From: Vibrio lentus
Lineage (GTDB): Bacteria; Pseudomonadota; Gammaproteobacteria; Enterobacterales; Vibrionaceae
NCBI RefSeq assembly: GCF_002875945.1
Contig: NZ_MCZK01000050.1
Coordinates: 1 to 33,416, forward strand
DNA: 33,416 nucleotides
Direction: 5' to 3'
The notes under the pieces are model-generated. The model did no database searches. It had not been told where the DNA came from and saw nothing but the letters and a program-made list of their open reading frames with translations. Position 1 is the stretch's first letter. The number at the start of each line of letters is the position of its first letter. Below, piece by piece: positions 8,391-16,142 of this stretch. Position numbers and translations under genes: made by a program.

Positions 8391-9182
8391 TTAACCCGCT
8401 CGCAAAGCTAAGATCTCAGTAAGATCGTCAGTTTCAGTATATCGACTCAAGTCTTGCTCTTTAGAAGCAATCGCCACAATAGACATTCGGTCGGCAAGCT
8501 CGTTACCTTCAATACCAACGTGGCCATTAACGTGGTAAATGGTGATTTGAGAAACCAACTCTTGGTAAAGCGCATACGCAGGCTTAATGATGTCGAGGTT
8601 TTTTATCTCACCACCCGACTTCGTCCAACCTTTTTTCTCCCAGCCTGTTGCCCATTTGGTAATGCAATCAATCGAGTACTTAGAATCACAATAAATCGCG
8701 ACAGATAAACCAGCTTTCAGCTTTTCCTTAGCGAGAATAAACGCTTGCTTCAAGCCATGCAGCTCTGCTGTATTATTGGTTCCAACCTGCTGATACAAGC
8801 CATACCACAACTCGGTTAACTCGTTATTCAAGTAGACCGCCAAGCCAGTTCCCGCTTCACCAGGGTTCGGCTCACAAGCACCATCAGTGTATATCTTGAT
8901 ATCGAAAGGCATTTCAGCAATTTGCTGCTCAGAAAGAGGCGGGACTTTTGCTTTCTTAGGCTTACCCGCAGCACTTGGCTTGGTCGATGAAGATCCAGAT
9001 GTTGAAGCAGAACTAGATGCAGAAGATGCTTTACCGCCGAAAGCAGACTCAGCTTCGCCTAATGTTGGAAACGATTTATATCTCGCACCAGCAAAACCAT
9101 CAACTTGCGATTTACACTCATTCCAAGTGGTAAAAATACCCGGTGTACGACCTTTCCAAACCACATAATACTTCTTAGCCAA
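8391..9182 (-). CDS. Ribonuclease H with N-terminal viroplasmin-like hybrid-binding domain
   Basis: 263 residues in two domains joined by a Ser/Ala-rich linker (about residues 50-75). Residues 1-48 (KKYYVVWKGRTPGIFTTWNECKSQVDGFAGARYKSFPT) match the caulimovirus viroplasmin/RNase H1 hybrid-binding domain, which grips RNA/DNA duplexes. Residues 94-235 are RNase HI with all four catalytic carboxylates visible: D100 (YTDGAC), E140 (NTAEL), D166 (YCDSKY) and D231 (NELAD), plus H221. It degrades RNA in RNA:DNA hybrids. The start is a TTG with AAGGAG five bases upstream; no in-frame ATG precedes the first domain. It is distinct from the single-domain rnhA normally present in these bacteria and probably an additional RNase H1. 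Confidence 0.93.
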   Translation of the reverse strand: MAKKYYVVWKGRTPGIFTTWNECKSQVDGFAGARYKSFPTLGEAESAFGGKASSASSSASTSGSSSTKPSAAGKPKKAKVPPLSEQQIAEMPFDIKIYTDGACEPNPGEAGTGLAVYLNNELTELWYGLYQQVGTNNTAELHGLKQAFILAKEKLKAGLSVAIYCDSKYSIDCITKWATGWEKKGWTKSGGEIKNLDIIKPAYALYQELVSQITIYHVNGHVGIEGNELADRMSIVAIASKEQDLSRYTETDDLTEILALRAG

Positions 9183-9196
9183 ATTAACTCCTTACC
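9183..9196 (-). promoter_or_regulatory. Strong ribosome-binding site deciding a TTG start
   Basis: AAGGAG followed by five bases and then TTG defines the start of the RNase H gene. The viroplasmin-like domain begins at once after this codon, so a later ATG would destroy it. Confidence 0.6.
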
Positions 9197-9263
9197 TGAA
9201 CCTAAATACACAAATAGTGAATCAATACATTAGAAGTCACCACGCCATACGTTGCAAGGTCAA

Positions 9264-9569
9264 TCAGTCAAAAACAGGTCTAAAGAAGCTACGTTCATAA
9301 CTAACAATACAATCGACCTCATCAGCAAATTCGAAGGCTTTGATACACTCAGGATCATTTAGCGACTGAGTACGGTACTCTTCATAAACCGCCAAGCTAT
9401 CAAAAGAGAATAATGCCAACGCGATATTGTTCGCACCCTCTGATGGCAAAAAGTAACCATTGTGTTGACCGCCAAATTTAGCCACTAAAGGAATCCACAT
9501 TTTTGCGTAGGTCTCGAACTCCTTTGTCTTCTTAGGGTCAATCACATATCGAACATAACAAGTAATCAT
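9264..9569 (-). CDS. NIPSNAP family protein
   Basis: 101 residues. The pattern ITCYVRYVIDPKKTKEFETYAKMWIPLVAKFGGQHNGYFLPSEG, followed by LFSFDSLAVYEEYR and a C-terminal YERSFFRP, is the dimeric alpha/beta-barrel NIPSNAP family. Bacterial members have no firmly established role. The protein is full length for a one-domain member and has no signal peptide, so it should be cytoplasmic. The gene stands alone between the RNase H gene and azlD on the same strand; the ribosome-binding site is weak. Confidence 0.85.
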   Translation of the reverse strand: MITCYVRYVIDPKKTKEFETYAKMWIPLVAKFGGQHNGYFLPSEGANNIALALFSFDSLAVYEEYRTQSLNDPECIKAFEFADEVDCIVSYERSFFRPVFD

Positions 9570-9619
9570 ATTTATACAGACCTTAAATTACGGATAAAAT
9601 ATATAATCAATATTGGGAA

Positions 9620-9949
9620 TCAAGAGAAAAGGAAATCAACCGCGACAAGGTTGTAGAACAAAAACACCGCCATGCTGACGCCTATCGTTAGCAGCACATT
9701 ACCTGTTTTCCATATCAACAGGCCTGTCACCACCGCACCAATCAAATAAGGATTCTCTAGACTTGGCCAAAATGTTTGTTCTGGTGCAAACACAATCGGC
9801 CCCCAAATCGCAGTCAGCACCGCTGGACTTGAATAACGTAGCAAGCGTCGCGCTGTTTGATTTAAGCGAAGTGGGATAGCGGGCTCTAGAAACAGATACC
9901 GACTAAAGAACACAATCGCCGTCATGAGTAATATCGTTAACCAAATCAT
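9620..9949 (-). CDS. AzlD family branched-chain amino acid transport subunit
   Basis: 109 residues with three to four transmembrane helices (MIWLTILLMTAIVFFSRYLFLEP, RLLRYSSPAVLTAIWGPIVF, YLIGAVVTGLLIWKTGNVLLTIGVSMAVFLF). The RYLFLEP and LRYSSPAVLTA elements and length fit AzlD, the small partner of AzlC. The ATG lies two bases after the azlC stop, so translation is coupled; the GGAGG ribosome-binding site is inside the end of azlC. With AzlC it is expected to export branched-chain amino acids or their analogues across the inner membrane. Confidence 0.88.
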   Translation of the reverse strand: MIWLTILLMTAIVFFSRYLFLEPAIPLRLNQTARRLLRYSSPAVLTAIWGPIVFAPEQTFWPSLENPYLIGAVVTGLLIWKTGNVLLTIGVSMAVFLFYNLVAVDFLFS

Positions 9950-9951
9950 CT

Positions 9952-10677
9952 CTATTTACCCTCCGCGATTGGCTTATTGCCATTGCTTCGTTCTTGAAAT
10001 GACTCGCTGAAAAAGCCCGCTAACATGCCAGCAATCGCTGCAATCATTAGCCCGCCTTCAACGTTGTTGACCGACATCGCGACCGAGGTGACCAATGAAA
10101 CCACCACACACACGACAACAGGCAATGTTCTGATTAATGGAAAAACTAACGCAATAAAGGTAGCGGCCACCGCAAAGTCGAGACCGATTTCATTGAGTGA
10201 CGGAATCTGACTTCCTGCGACAATACCGACGAAACTCGCGATATTCCAAACCAGATAAAAACCACCGCCCACACCCGCCGCATACCAACGATTGAACTCT
10301 TGCTGAGATTGCCCACTGCATATCGCAAACAGTTCATCGGTGAGCCAAAAGCCGAGCAATAACCGCCAGCGAGCCGGAAGATGACTGATTTTGTCACGCA
10401 TCGATACACTGTATAAAAAGTGCCTTGAGGTGATAAAAAAGGTGGTTAACAACATGGTGCCGAGACCAATACCCGCTTTAAACATGCCTGCAGCGACCAG
10501 TTGTGCTGAGCCTGCGAACAGAATCGCTGACATCGCTTGTGCTTGAAGCTGATTCAATCCGGCATCTATTGCGTATGAACCCGCAAGAATCCCCCACGGT
10601 ATCACCGCGATACTCAAAGGCATTCCAGCTAAAACGCCTTTCCATAACTGAGTGCGCCTATCCATTTTTTTATCCAT
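9952..10677 (-). CDS. AzlC family branched-chain amino acid exporter
   Basis: 241 residues from the ATG at 10677; a GTG at 10698 would add seven charged residues and lies over the putative AAGAGAG ribosome-binding site, so I choose the ATG. The family pattern is visible: GVLAGMPLSIAVIPWGILAGSYAIDAGLNQLQAQAMSAILFAGSAQLVAAGM, then LLTTFFITSRHFLYSVSMRDKI and GFWLTDELFAI, with five or more membrane helices. AzlC/AzlD pairs (YgaZH in Escherichia coli) export valine and related branched-chain amino acids. The operon is preceded on the same strand by an AraC-type regulator whose stop lies about 100 bases upstream, which suggests local control. Confidence 0.9.
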   Translation of the reverse strand: MDKKMDRRTQLWKGVLAGMPLSIAVIPWGILAGSYAIDAGLNQLQAQAMSAILFAGSAQLVAAGMFKAGIGLGTMLLTTFFITSRHFLYSVSMRDKISHLPARWRLLLGFWLTDELFAICSGQSQQEFNRWYAAGVGGGFYLVWNIASFVGIVAGSQIPSLNEIGLDFAVAATFIALVFPLIRTLPVVVCVVVSLVTSVAMSVNNVEGGLMIAAIAGMLAGFFSESFQERSNGNKPIAEGK

Positions 10678-10781
10678 ATTATTCTTTTCTCTCTTCACAT
10701 TGGCTATTCAATGTAAGAACACCTGAGTGGGTTCGATTGTACAAACTTGCTCGATTTAGTGACCTCATTCAGCACCCACAT

Positions 10782-11615
10782 CTAAAGCATTTTGATGTAT
10801 TGCCCCGGCGTGTAGCCGTTGGCTTTTTTAAAGTGTCGATGAAAATGACTTTGGTCGTGAAAACCACATTCTTGAGCGGTATCTGAAATAGTATGCCCTT
10901 GCTTCAATAACTTACGAGAAAGCCTCAATCGAGACTGGATCTGATACGCATGTGGCGGAAGGCCAAATTCTTTTTGGAAAGAGCGCACCAAATGAAACGG
11001 GCTTAAAGCCGCCAGTTTAGACAACTCTTCTAAAGACACATCGGCTTGTGGAAAATCATCTAAGAACTCTTTAACCAGAACAAGCTGACGCTGAGTTTTT
11101 CCATCCAATTGAGGCTTAAGGCTCGATTTACCATGTCGACTAATCAGCTTAACCAACATCCCGTACATCAAGGTTTCACGTAACAAGCGATTATCCGATT
11201 CATCAATCGCATTGAACACTAGCCTTAATTGGTTAGCGAGTTCAGGATCTTCAACAACGGCTCTTGGGAAATAAGGCGCGCCATAATTCGGTAAGTTAAG
11301 TTCTTGAGTGATTTTGGCGAGTTGCTCTGGAAGTGGATACATCGCACGATATGCCCAACCACCGTCAGTGGCAGAGTGTCCACTGTGAACTTCGTCGGCG
11401 TTCACCAGAATGATGGCATCTTGTGGTGCGATATGATGCCCGCCCGTTCGATAGAAACGTTGAGCGCCCTGCTCGATAACACCAAGCGTGTAGCCCTCGT
11501 GGCTATGGCGTGAGAAGTTCTGCTTTTCATATTCAGCATTCAGGATTTCAAGGCCACCGAGTTCTTCTGTGATCTTATATTCGGCCTTTTCTTTAGAGCT
11601 TTTCTTGTTCTCCAT
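10782..11615 (-). CDS. AraC family transcriptional regulator with cupin sensor domain
   Basis: 277 residues from the ATG at 11615; the frame continues to a TTG at 11627, but ATG with GGGA upstream is more likely. The N-terminal ~100 residues form an AraC-type cupin ligand-binding domain (RHSHEGYTLGVIEQGAQRFYRTGGHHIAPQDAIILVNADEVHSG). The C-terminal ~95 residues contain two HTH motifs, VSLEELSKLAALSPFHLVRSFQKEFGLPPHAYQ and ISDTAQECGFHDQSHFHRHFKKANGYTPGQY, the AraC/XylS signature. It is immediately upstream of azlCD on the same strand. By analogy with similar gene pairs it probably activates the exporter in response to an amino acid, but the ligand is not known. Confidence 0.9.
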   Translation of the reverse strand: MENKKSSKEKAEYKITEELGGLEILNAEYEKQNFSRHSHEGYTLGVIEQGAQRFYRTGGHHIAPQDAIILVNADEVHSGHSATDGGWAYRAMYPLPEQLAKITQELNLPNYGAPYFPRAVVEDPELANQLRLVFNAIDESDNRLLRETLMYGMLVKLISRHGKSSLKPQLDGKTQRQLVLVKEFLDDFPQADVSLEELSKLAALSPFHLVRSFQKEFGLPPHAYQIQSRLRLSRKLLKQGHTISDTAQECGFHDQSHFHRHFKKANGYTPGQYIKML

Positions 11616-11859
11616 AACAATTCCCAAGCCTGTTAATTATCGAGCGACTTATCAGTCTACTCTATAGGCTCTTTCAACTTTTGTACAAAATTGCGCATTT
11701 GGCCGTTAATATGTTTTTTGGTCGTTGAATTACATCGCTCGATATTGCTTTCTAATTGCGAGCAAAGTCATGCTGTGCAGGTACTTGGCGAAGAATTGAC
11801 AAATCAATAGCTTAATCATGTTCATAATTCGCGCCAACCATTAGCAACCGTTCAGAAAT

Positions 11860-12201
11860 ATGATGAAGAAAACCTTAGCATTGATCTTTTTCTTAAGCCT
11901 CACTGGCTGTACTCACAACCAGTCTAAAGCGCTAAGTATGAATTCCTCGTCGGTTAATACATACCCACAATCGATGTCTAACCTGCAACTGTGCGACACC
12001 TTGTATTACGGGCGTTCGAGCAACCAAACACTGGCAGCGATTGGCAGTGAGTTTAATCGAAGAGGGTTATCAAAAAGTTGGTGTGATACCGAAACCAATA
12101 AGCTTTATCTAACAAAGACAATTGATTGGGTCGCCGAACAAGTCGAAGACAAAGAAGATTCAGATGAAGAAGCGTCTGCGGTGGTGTTGCCTGCGAATTA
12201 A
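11860..12201 (+). CDS. Small lipoprotein, unknown function
   Basis: 113 residues. The N-terminus MMKKTLALIFFLSLTGC is a textbook lipoprotein signal with lipobox LTGC (Cys17). The body contains two further Cys (LQLCDTLYYG and KSWCDTETN) that could pair, and an acidic tail (EDKEDSDEEASAVV). The middle block LCDTLYYGRSSNQTLAAIGSEFNRRGLSKSWC resembles short domains found in other small lipoproteins of marine gamma-proteobacteria, but I cannot name the family. The ribosome-binding site is poor; either of the two first ATGs could be used. The last nine codons reappear in degenerate form at 13928-13956 (see that feature). Confidence 0.75.
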   Translation: MMKKTLALIFFLSLTGCTHNQSKALSMNSSSVNTYPQSMSNLQLCDTLYYGRSSNQTLAAIGSEFNRRGLSKSWCDTETNKLYLTKTIDWVAEQVEDKEDSDEEASAVVLPAN

Positions 12202-12234
12202 ATTAGGAAATTAGAACTGAACGTCTCTTCGCAC

Positions 12235-13152
12235 TTAATTACCTCGTTTGCTTAGGTAACTGTGTGACCTATTTTTACTCAAAAACTCCCAAGTTAACCT
12301 TGCTGCGTTCGATGAAAAACAACCGCCTCTTTTCGCTACACAAATATTACGAGGGTACTCCGGCGCAAGAGGAATAACATTTACGCTGGGATGAGATTCT
12401 GGAACGGCAAGCTCTGCAACAATAGAAACACCTAAGCCCGCTCTAATCAGAGCAAGTATCGAGGTCAATTGAACAATGGTGTGTTTTTCCTTAAGGCGAG
12501 ATTTTGATAGCGCAAACCATTCTCCAATGAGCGCCTCGCTGCCCCCTTTACTCAATATAAAATCTCGGTCTTCGATATCCACAGCCGACAAAACTGGCAA
12601 CTGGGATAAAGGGTCATCTTCATGAACTAAAGCCACCATACGGTCAGTAAAAACTGGGATGATATCTAGATCCAAATACTCTTTATCAACCGTGATTGCA
12701 AAATCTACGCGCCCCTCTCGCAATGCCAGTAATGCTTCTTCGTCTGTAAACTCGCTTATTTCAATTTTAATTTGAGGTAAGTGTTGGCTGATCGCATGAA
12801 TTAGGTTAGGTAAAATATGCGTGGAAGCGGATGCGCCAAAAGAAGCCACTTTCACCTGTCCAGCACCATCTTTTTGAATAAGTCGAAGCTGTCTTAATAG
12901 CACTTCTCCCTGCAATTCTTGCTGTTTAGCAAACTCAGCAATTAGCCTTCCTTCCTCAGTTAACAGTAACGGACGACTGTCTCTTCGAATTAAAGCGAAA
13001 CCTAACACATCTTCAGCACGTCGAAGTGCTTTGCTCGCAGCGGGTTGACTGACTCCTAATACCTGAGCGGCATCAGTGATACTTCCGAGCGCTATTAGCT
13101 GTAGCAGTAATTTAGGAACTAATGATGGAATGCTCTCCAAGTCTTCAACCAT
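12235..13152 (-). CDS. LysR family transcriptional regulator
   Basis: 305 residues, the usual LysR length. The N-terminal winged HTH is clear (LIALGSITDAAQVLGVSQPAASKALRRAEDVLGFALI, followed by LLLTEEGRLIAEFAK). The C-terminal periplasmic-binding-protein-like effector domain starts near residue 90 (VKVASFGASASTHILPNLI). It is divergently transcribed from a LysE-family exporter 90 bases away and a T-N11-A box lies at its own start, so it should autoregulate and control the exporter in response to the exported compound, as LysG does for LysE in Corynebacterium. The effector is unknown. Confidence 0.93.
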   Translation of the reverse strand: MVEDLESIPSLVPKLLLQLIALGSITDAAQVLGVSQPAASKALRRAEDVLGFALIRRDSRPLLLTEEGRLIAEFAKQQELQGEVLLRQLRLIQKDGAGQVKVASFGASASTHILPNLIHAISQHLPQIKIEISEFTDEEALLALREGRVDFAITVDKEYLDLDIIPVFTDRMVALVHEDDPLSQLPVLSAVDIEDRDFILSKGGSEALIGEWFALSKSRLKEKHTIVQLTSILALIRAGLGVSIVAELAVPESHPSVNVIPLAPEYPRNICVAKRGGCFSSNAARLTWEFLSKNRSHSYLSKRGN

Positions 13153-13156
13153 TTAT

Positions 13157-13171
13157 ATAACCTCAAGTTAT
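13157..13171. promoter_or_regulatory. LysR box (T-N11-A inverted repeat)
   Basis: ATAAC-CTCAA-GTTAT is a perfect 5-bp inverted repeat with five-base spacer, containing T-N11-A. It begins four bases upstream of the LysR start codon in the divergent LysR/LysE intergenic region. The position suits autoregulation and shared control. Confidence 0.6.
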
Positions 13172-13242
13172 TTTGATATCTATCTCTATGCTAGCAGACT
13201 ACTTTTTCCGAAAAATAGAGACTAGTCACCCGGAGAAAACAA

Positions 13243-13875
13243 ATGACTATAGAAACATGGCTAACCTTCTGCCTCGCTTCACTTATCTTAACCATGACGC
13301 CAGGTCCCAACATTTTGTTGGGAGTCATTCATTCAATGAAATATGGCGTTAATAAAGCTATTTTTACGGCACTAGGCGATATCTCAGCAAACTTCATACA
13401 GATGATCATTGTTGCAATTGGACTTGGCGTCATAATGTCAGCGTCTGAACTAGCGTTCGCCGTTATCAAGTGGCTTGGGGTCACAACATTGCTGTATATG
13501 GGTATCAAGATGTTGTTTGATAAACCTGAGTGTGAAGCACAAATAGTCAACAATCCACCCACCGCGATTTCAGGCCACAGACTCTATTTAAGTGGGTTCT
13601 TCGTTGCAGCAGGCAACCCCAAAGCGATTGTGTTTTTCACCGCATTCTTCCCCCAGTTCATTGACCCAACCAAACCTTTGTTATCACAAATGTTTGTGAT
13701 GTGCCCCACAATGGCAGTGTTGGATTTTACGTGGGTTATGATTTACGCCATATCTGCCAAGAAGCTTCTTGGGTTTATGCAAGATCACCCAACGTACTTG
13801 AATAAAATCGGTGGCTCAGCGCTTTTAACTGCAGCCATTACACTCGCAGTAACAAGTCACAGATCCAACCTCTAG
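13243..13875 (+). CDS. LysE/RhtB family amino acid exporter
   Basis: 210 residues with the family block TMTPGPNILLGVIHSMKYGVNKAIFTALGDI and AAGNPKAIVFFTAFFPQFIDP, and six predicted transmembrane helices. The start is an ATG with GGAG eight bases upstream. It forms a divergent regulator-exporter pair with the LysR gene at 12235-13152. The substrate is probably an amino acid (basic, threonine/homoserine or similar), but cannot be read directly. It differs clearly from the other LysE-family protein at 3245-3859, so the two are not a recent duplication. Confidence 0.92.
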   Translation: MTIETWLTFCLASLILTMTPGPNILLGVIHSMKYGVNKAIFTALGDISANFIQMIIVAIGLGVIMSASELAFAVIKWLGVTTLLYMGIKMLFDKPECEAQIVNNPPTAISGHRLYLSGFFVAAGNPKAIVFFTAFFPQFIDPTKPLLSQMFVMCPTMAVLDFTWVMIYAISAKKLLGFMQDHPTYLNKIGGSALLTAAITLAVTSHRSNL

Positions 13876-13927
13876 TCGAGCCAGTAAAGGAAAAAAAGTA
13901 AATTGGATTTCATTTGAGAGGAAAAAT

Positions 13928-13956
13928 CGTCTGTTGTAGTGCTGCCTGCAGATTAA
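13928..13956 (+). pseudogene. Possible relic of a lipoprotein gene 3' end
   Basis: These 29 bases match the last 29 bases (12173-12201) of the upstream lipoprotein gene at 23 positions without gaps. In the matching frame they read SVVVLPAD-stop against SAVVLPAN-stop; three of the six changes are silent third- or first-position differences. No upstream coding sequence of the lipoprotein remains. It may be what is left of a second gene copy, or the ancestral 3' end displaced when the LysR/LysE pair arrived. Chance similarity is not excluded. Confidence 0.4.
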
Positions 13957-14126
13957 GAGGATAACTGATTTAACATCCTTAAATACGCTAACAGTACTTC
14001 TGGCAATAGAACTGGGGCTAACTAATTACTATGCATGCCTTTGCTCACATCAATATGTATTCGCATTGAAAAATGTTAACAAGTAGTTAATTATCAGTAT
14101 CCATTATTACTATAAGGAAATAACAA

Positions 14127-14888
14127 ATGAAATGGATACTTGTTGCATTCGTCAGTGTTTTCTCTGTGTTCACATACGCAAAGGATTGGAAGCAAATTCG
14201 TTTTACTGTTGAAGGAGCTTACCCACCATTCAGCTGGACAACGCAAGATGGTCAGCTTGAAGGTTTTGAGGTCGATTTAGCCAACGCGCTTTGTATCGAA
14301 TTAGGGGTAAAGTGCATCATCTCCAAAACAGATTGGGACGGTATTATCCCTTCGCTCTTGAGTCGTAAGAACGATGCGATAATTGCAGCAATGACGATTA
14401 CCGAAGAGCGTGAAAAGAAAGTTAACTTCACCATCCCATACGCCAAAGTCCCAACTCGTTTCGTGATGAAGAAAGATCGAGAGATCAATATGAATGACGA
14501 CAGCTTGAATGACCTAACTATCGGGGTTCAACGTGCAACAATCGGTGATAAGTACCTTTCTGAAATCTACCCTGATGTAGACATTAAACGTTATGGCTCA
14601 TTCGACGAAGCCTTTACCGATTTACTCAACGGCCGTCTCGATACCGTGTTTGGTGGTTCTATGGGGCTCAATGCGGGCTTTCTTGAAACTGATCAGGGTA
14701 AAGACTATCACTTTACAGGCCCTAAATTTACAGAAGAAAAATGGTTCGGTCGTGGTATTGGTGTAGCGGTACGAAAACAAGATAATGAACTCAAAGATCT
14801 TATTGATGACGGTATACAACGCTTGATCGACAATGGTCAGCATCAAAAAATCGCAAGTAAGTATTTTTCATACAGTATTTACGAATAG
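14127..14888 (+). CDS. Amino acid ABC transporter substrate-binding protein (family 3)
   Basis: 253 residues with a signal peptide (MKWILVAFVSVFSVFTYA). The family 3 solute-binding pattern is evident: IRFTVEGAYPPFSWTTQDGQLEGFEVDLANALCIELGVKC, DWDGIIPSLLSRKNDAIIAAMTITEEREKKVNFTIPYAKVPTRFV, then LTIGVQRATIGDKYL. It resembles HisJ/ArgT-type periplasmic proteins that bind lysine, arginine, ornithine or histidine. No permease or ATPase gene is adjacent, so it is an orphan receptor that must serve a transporter encoded elsewhere. It lies downstream of the LysE-family exporter but 251 bases away, with its own upstream region (TATAAGGAAATAACAA before the ATG, AAGGAA as ribosome-binding site). Confidence 0.9.
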   Translation: MKWILVAFVSVFSVFTYAKDWKQIRFTVEGAYPPFSWTTQDGQLEGFEVDLANALCIELGVKCIISKTDWDGIIPSLLSRKNDAIIAAMTITEEREKKVNFTIPYAKVPTRFVMKKDREINMNDDSLNDLTIGVQRATIGDKYLSEIYPDVDIKRYGSFDEAFTDLLNGRLDTVFGGSMGLNAGFLETDQGKDYHFTGPKFTEEKWFGRGIGVAVRKQDNELKDLIDDGIQRLIDNGQHQKIASKYFSYSIYE

Positions 14889-14966
14889 TATGATGGCTTT
14901 CAAATCTTGCTGACTGCGATTGTTTATCTTTTGATTGTAAACACAGCAATATTTTTAACTAATGAT

Positions 14967-14989
14967 GGCAAGGTCAATCGTGCCTTGCC
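14967..14989. repeat. Inverted repeat between convergent genes
   Basis: Arms GGCAAGG (14967-14973) and CCTTGCC (14983-14989) with nine bases between, located between the convergent binding-protein and EamA genes. There is no T-tract directly after it on either strand, so a role as transcript end is only suggested by position. Confidence 0.35.
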
Positions 14990-15002
14990 CATTAAACTAA
15001 AC

Positions 15003-15926
15003 TCAAGCCTTTGCCAACTTAATACGGCGCCACAATCTTCCATCGATGGCTGACAAGCCAATAGCGATCAACAACATGCCAACAAAGTGAATCACTTCTA
15101 AAGACTCATTGAGGAACAGAGAACCAAGCAAGATGGCGGAAATAGGCACTAACAAGGTAACGAGTAATACATTGGTCGCCCCTGCCAGTTCTAGAATTTT
15201 AAAGTACAGAACATACGCGACCGCTGTCGATAAAACTGCAAGCCCAGCGATAGCCGCCCATGTATCTCCACTCATTGCTACAACATCAAGTGGGCCATCC
15301 ACCAATAACGCAACAGGGGTTAAAACAATCGTTGATGCTGTTACTTGCCCTGCCGCTGTGATAATCGGATTGATCTCCATAGCTTTGAATCGACGACCGT
15401 ACACTCCTGCAAAAGCGTATGACAAAGCAGCCGCGATGATTGCCAACTGAGCAATAAAACTGCCACCTCCGCTCAAAGCAGGCAGCCCTATCATCACAAC
15501 CACACCAACAAAACCAATGCCGACACCCACGAGTTTTAGCGGTGTTACACGCTCATCAGGTAATAGTATTCCTGCCACCACAACCGCGAAGATCGGTGTC
15601 GCTGCGTTAAGAATCGACGCTAGCCCAGACGCAATTTGAGTTTGTCCCCAGACGATAAGCGCGAACGGGACGACATTATTAAGTAAACCCATTCCTAAAA
15701 AAGCCCCCCAAACACGCAACTCTTTAGGCGGGCGAAGCCCTATCATCAAAGCAATAATCCACAAAGTGATGGCAGCAATTCCCACTCTAAGCGCGACTAT
15801 GGTTAACGGAGGAAGATCAGTAACCACAACACCAACGAAGAAGAACGACCCTCCCCATAGCATGGAAAGAACAATCAGCATTGCCCACACACGGGCATTC
15901 ATTGAGATATTAATAGTCGATGTCAT
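15003..15926 (-). CDS. EamA family (DMT superfamily) transporter
   Basis: 307 residues from the ATG at 15926 (a GTG at 15938 is an alternative). About ten transmembrane helices in two EamA repeats: LSMLWGGSFFFVGVVVTDLPPLTIVALRVGIAA in the first, and AAALSYAFAGVYGRRFKAMEINPIITAAGQ in the second, ending with VTLLVPISAILLGSLFLNE and a basic cytoplasmic tail. The family exports metabolites such as amino acids, but the substrate is unknown. It is convergent with the amino-acid-binding protein gene and divergent from ada; a palindrome lies in the shared upstream region. Confidence 0.92.
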   Translation of the reverse strand: MTSTINISMNARVWAMLIVLSMLWGGSFFFVGVVVTDLPPLTIVALRVGIAAITLWIIALMIGLRPPKELRVWGAFLGMGLLNNVVPFALIVWGQTQIASGLASILNAATPIFAVVVAGILLPDERVTPLKLVGVGIGFVGVVVMIGLPALSGGGSFIAQLAIIAAALSYAFAGVYGRRFKAMEINPIITAAGQVTASTIVLTPVALLVDGPLDVVAMSGDTWAAIAGLAVLSTAVAYVLYFKILELAGATNVLLVTLLVPISAILLGSLFLNESLEVIHFVGMLLIAIGLSAIDGRLWRRIKLAKA

Positions 15927-16017
15927 GGTTAAGTTCACTCTTGAATAATTGGTATGTGATCAATCTTAGCGACCCACAGAAATACAAAACATCCGATTTT
16001 TGCGTTATATCTATATT

Positions 16018-16040
16018 GTTCAATCCAAGCGCTATTGAAC
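16018..16040. promoter_or_regulatory. 7-bp-arm palindrome between EamA and ada genes
   Basis: Arms GTTCAAT (16018-16024) and ATTGAAC (16034-16040) flank a nine-base centre containing AGCGCT. It is located about 90 bases upstream of the EamA start and 100 bases upstream of ada, a suitable place for an operator. The bound protein is unknown. Confidence 0.35.
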
Positions 16041-16142
16041 CTCAAGTGCTTATAATAAAATTAGTCAGCAAGAAACGGATGGAACCATCACCGAACATGC
16101 GGTTAGATAGTGATAGACCAGTAATTAAGTAGAGATTAAGCC

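Noticed and set aside
3245..13875. The two LysE-family genes as a recent tandem duplication
   Set aside because: They share only family motifs, lie 10 kb apart and differ across most of their length.
13153..14126. Lysine riboswitch near the LysE exporter or the binding protein
   Set aside because: The upstream regions are short and show none of the conserved lysine-riboswitch core.
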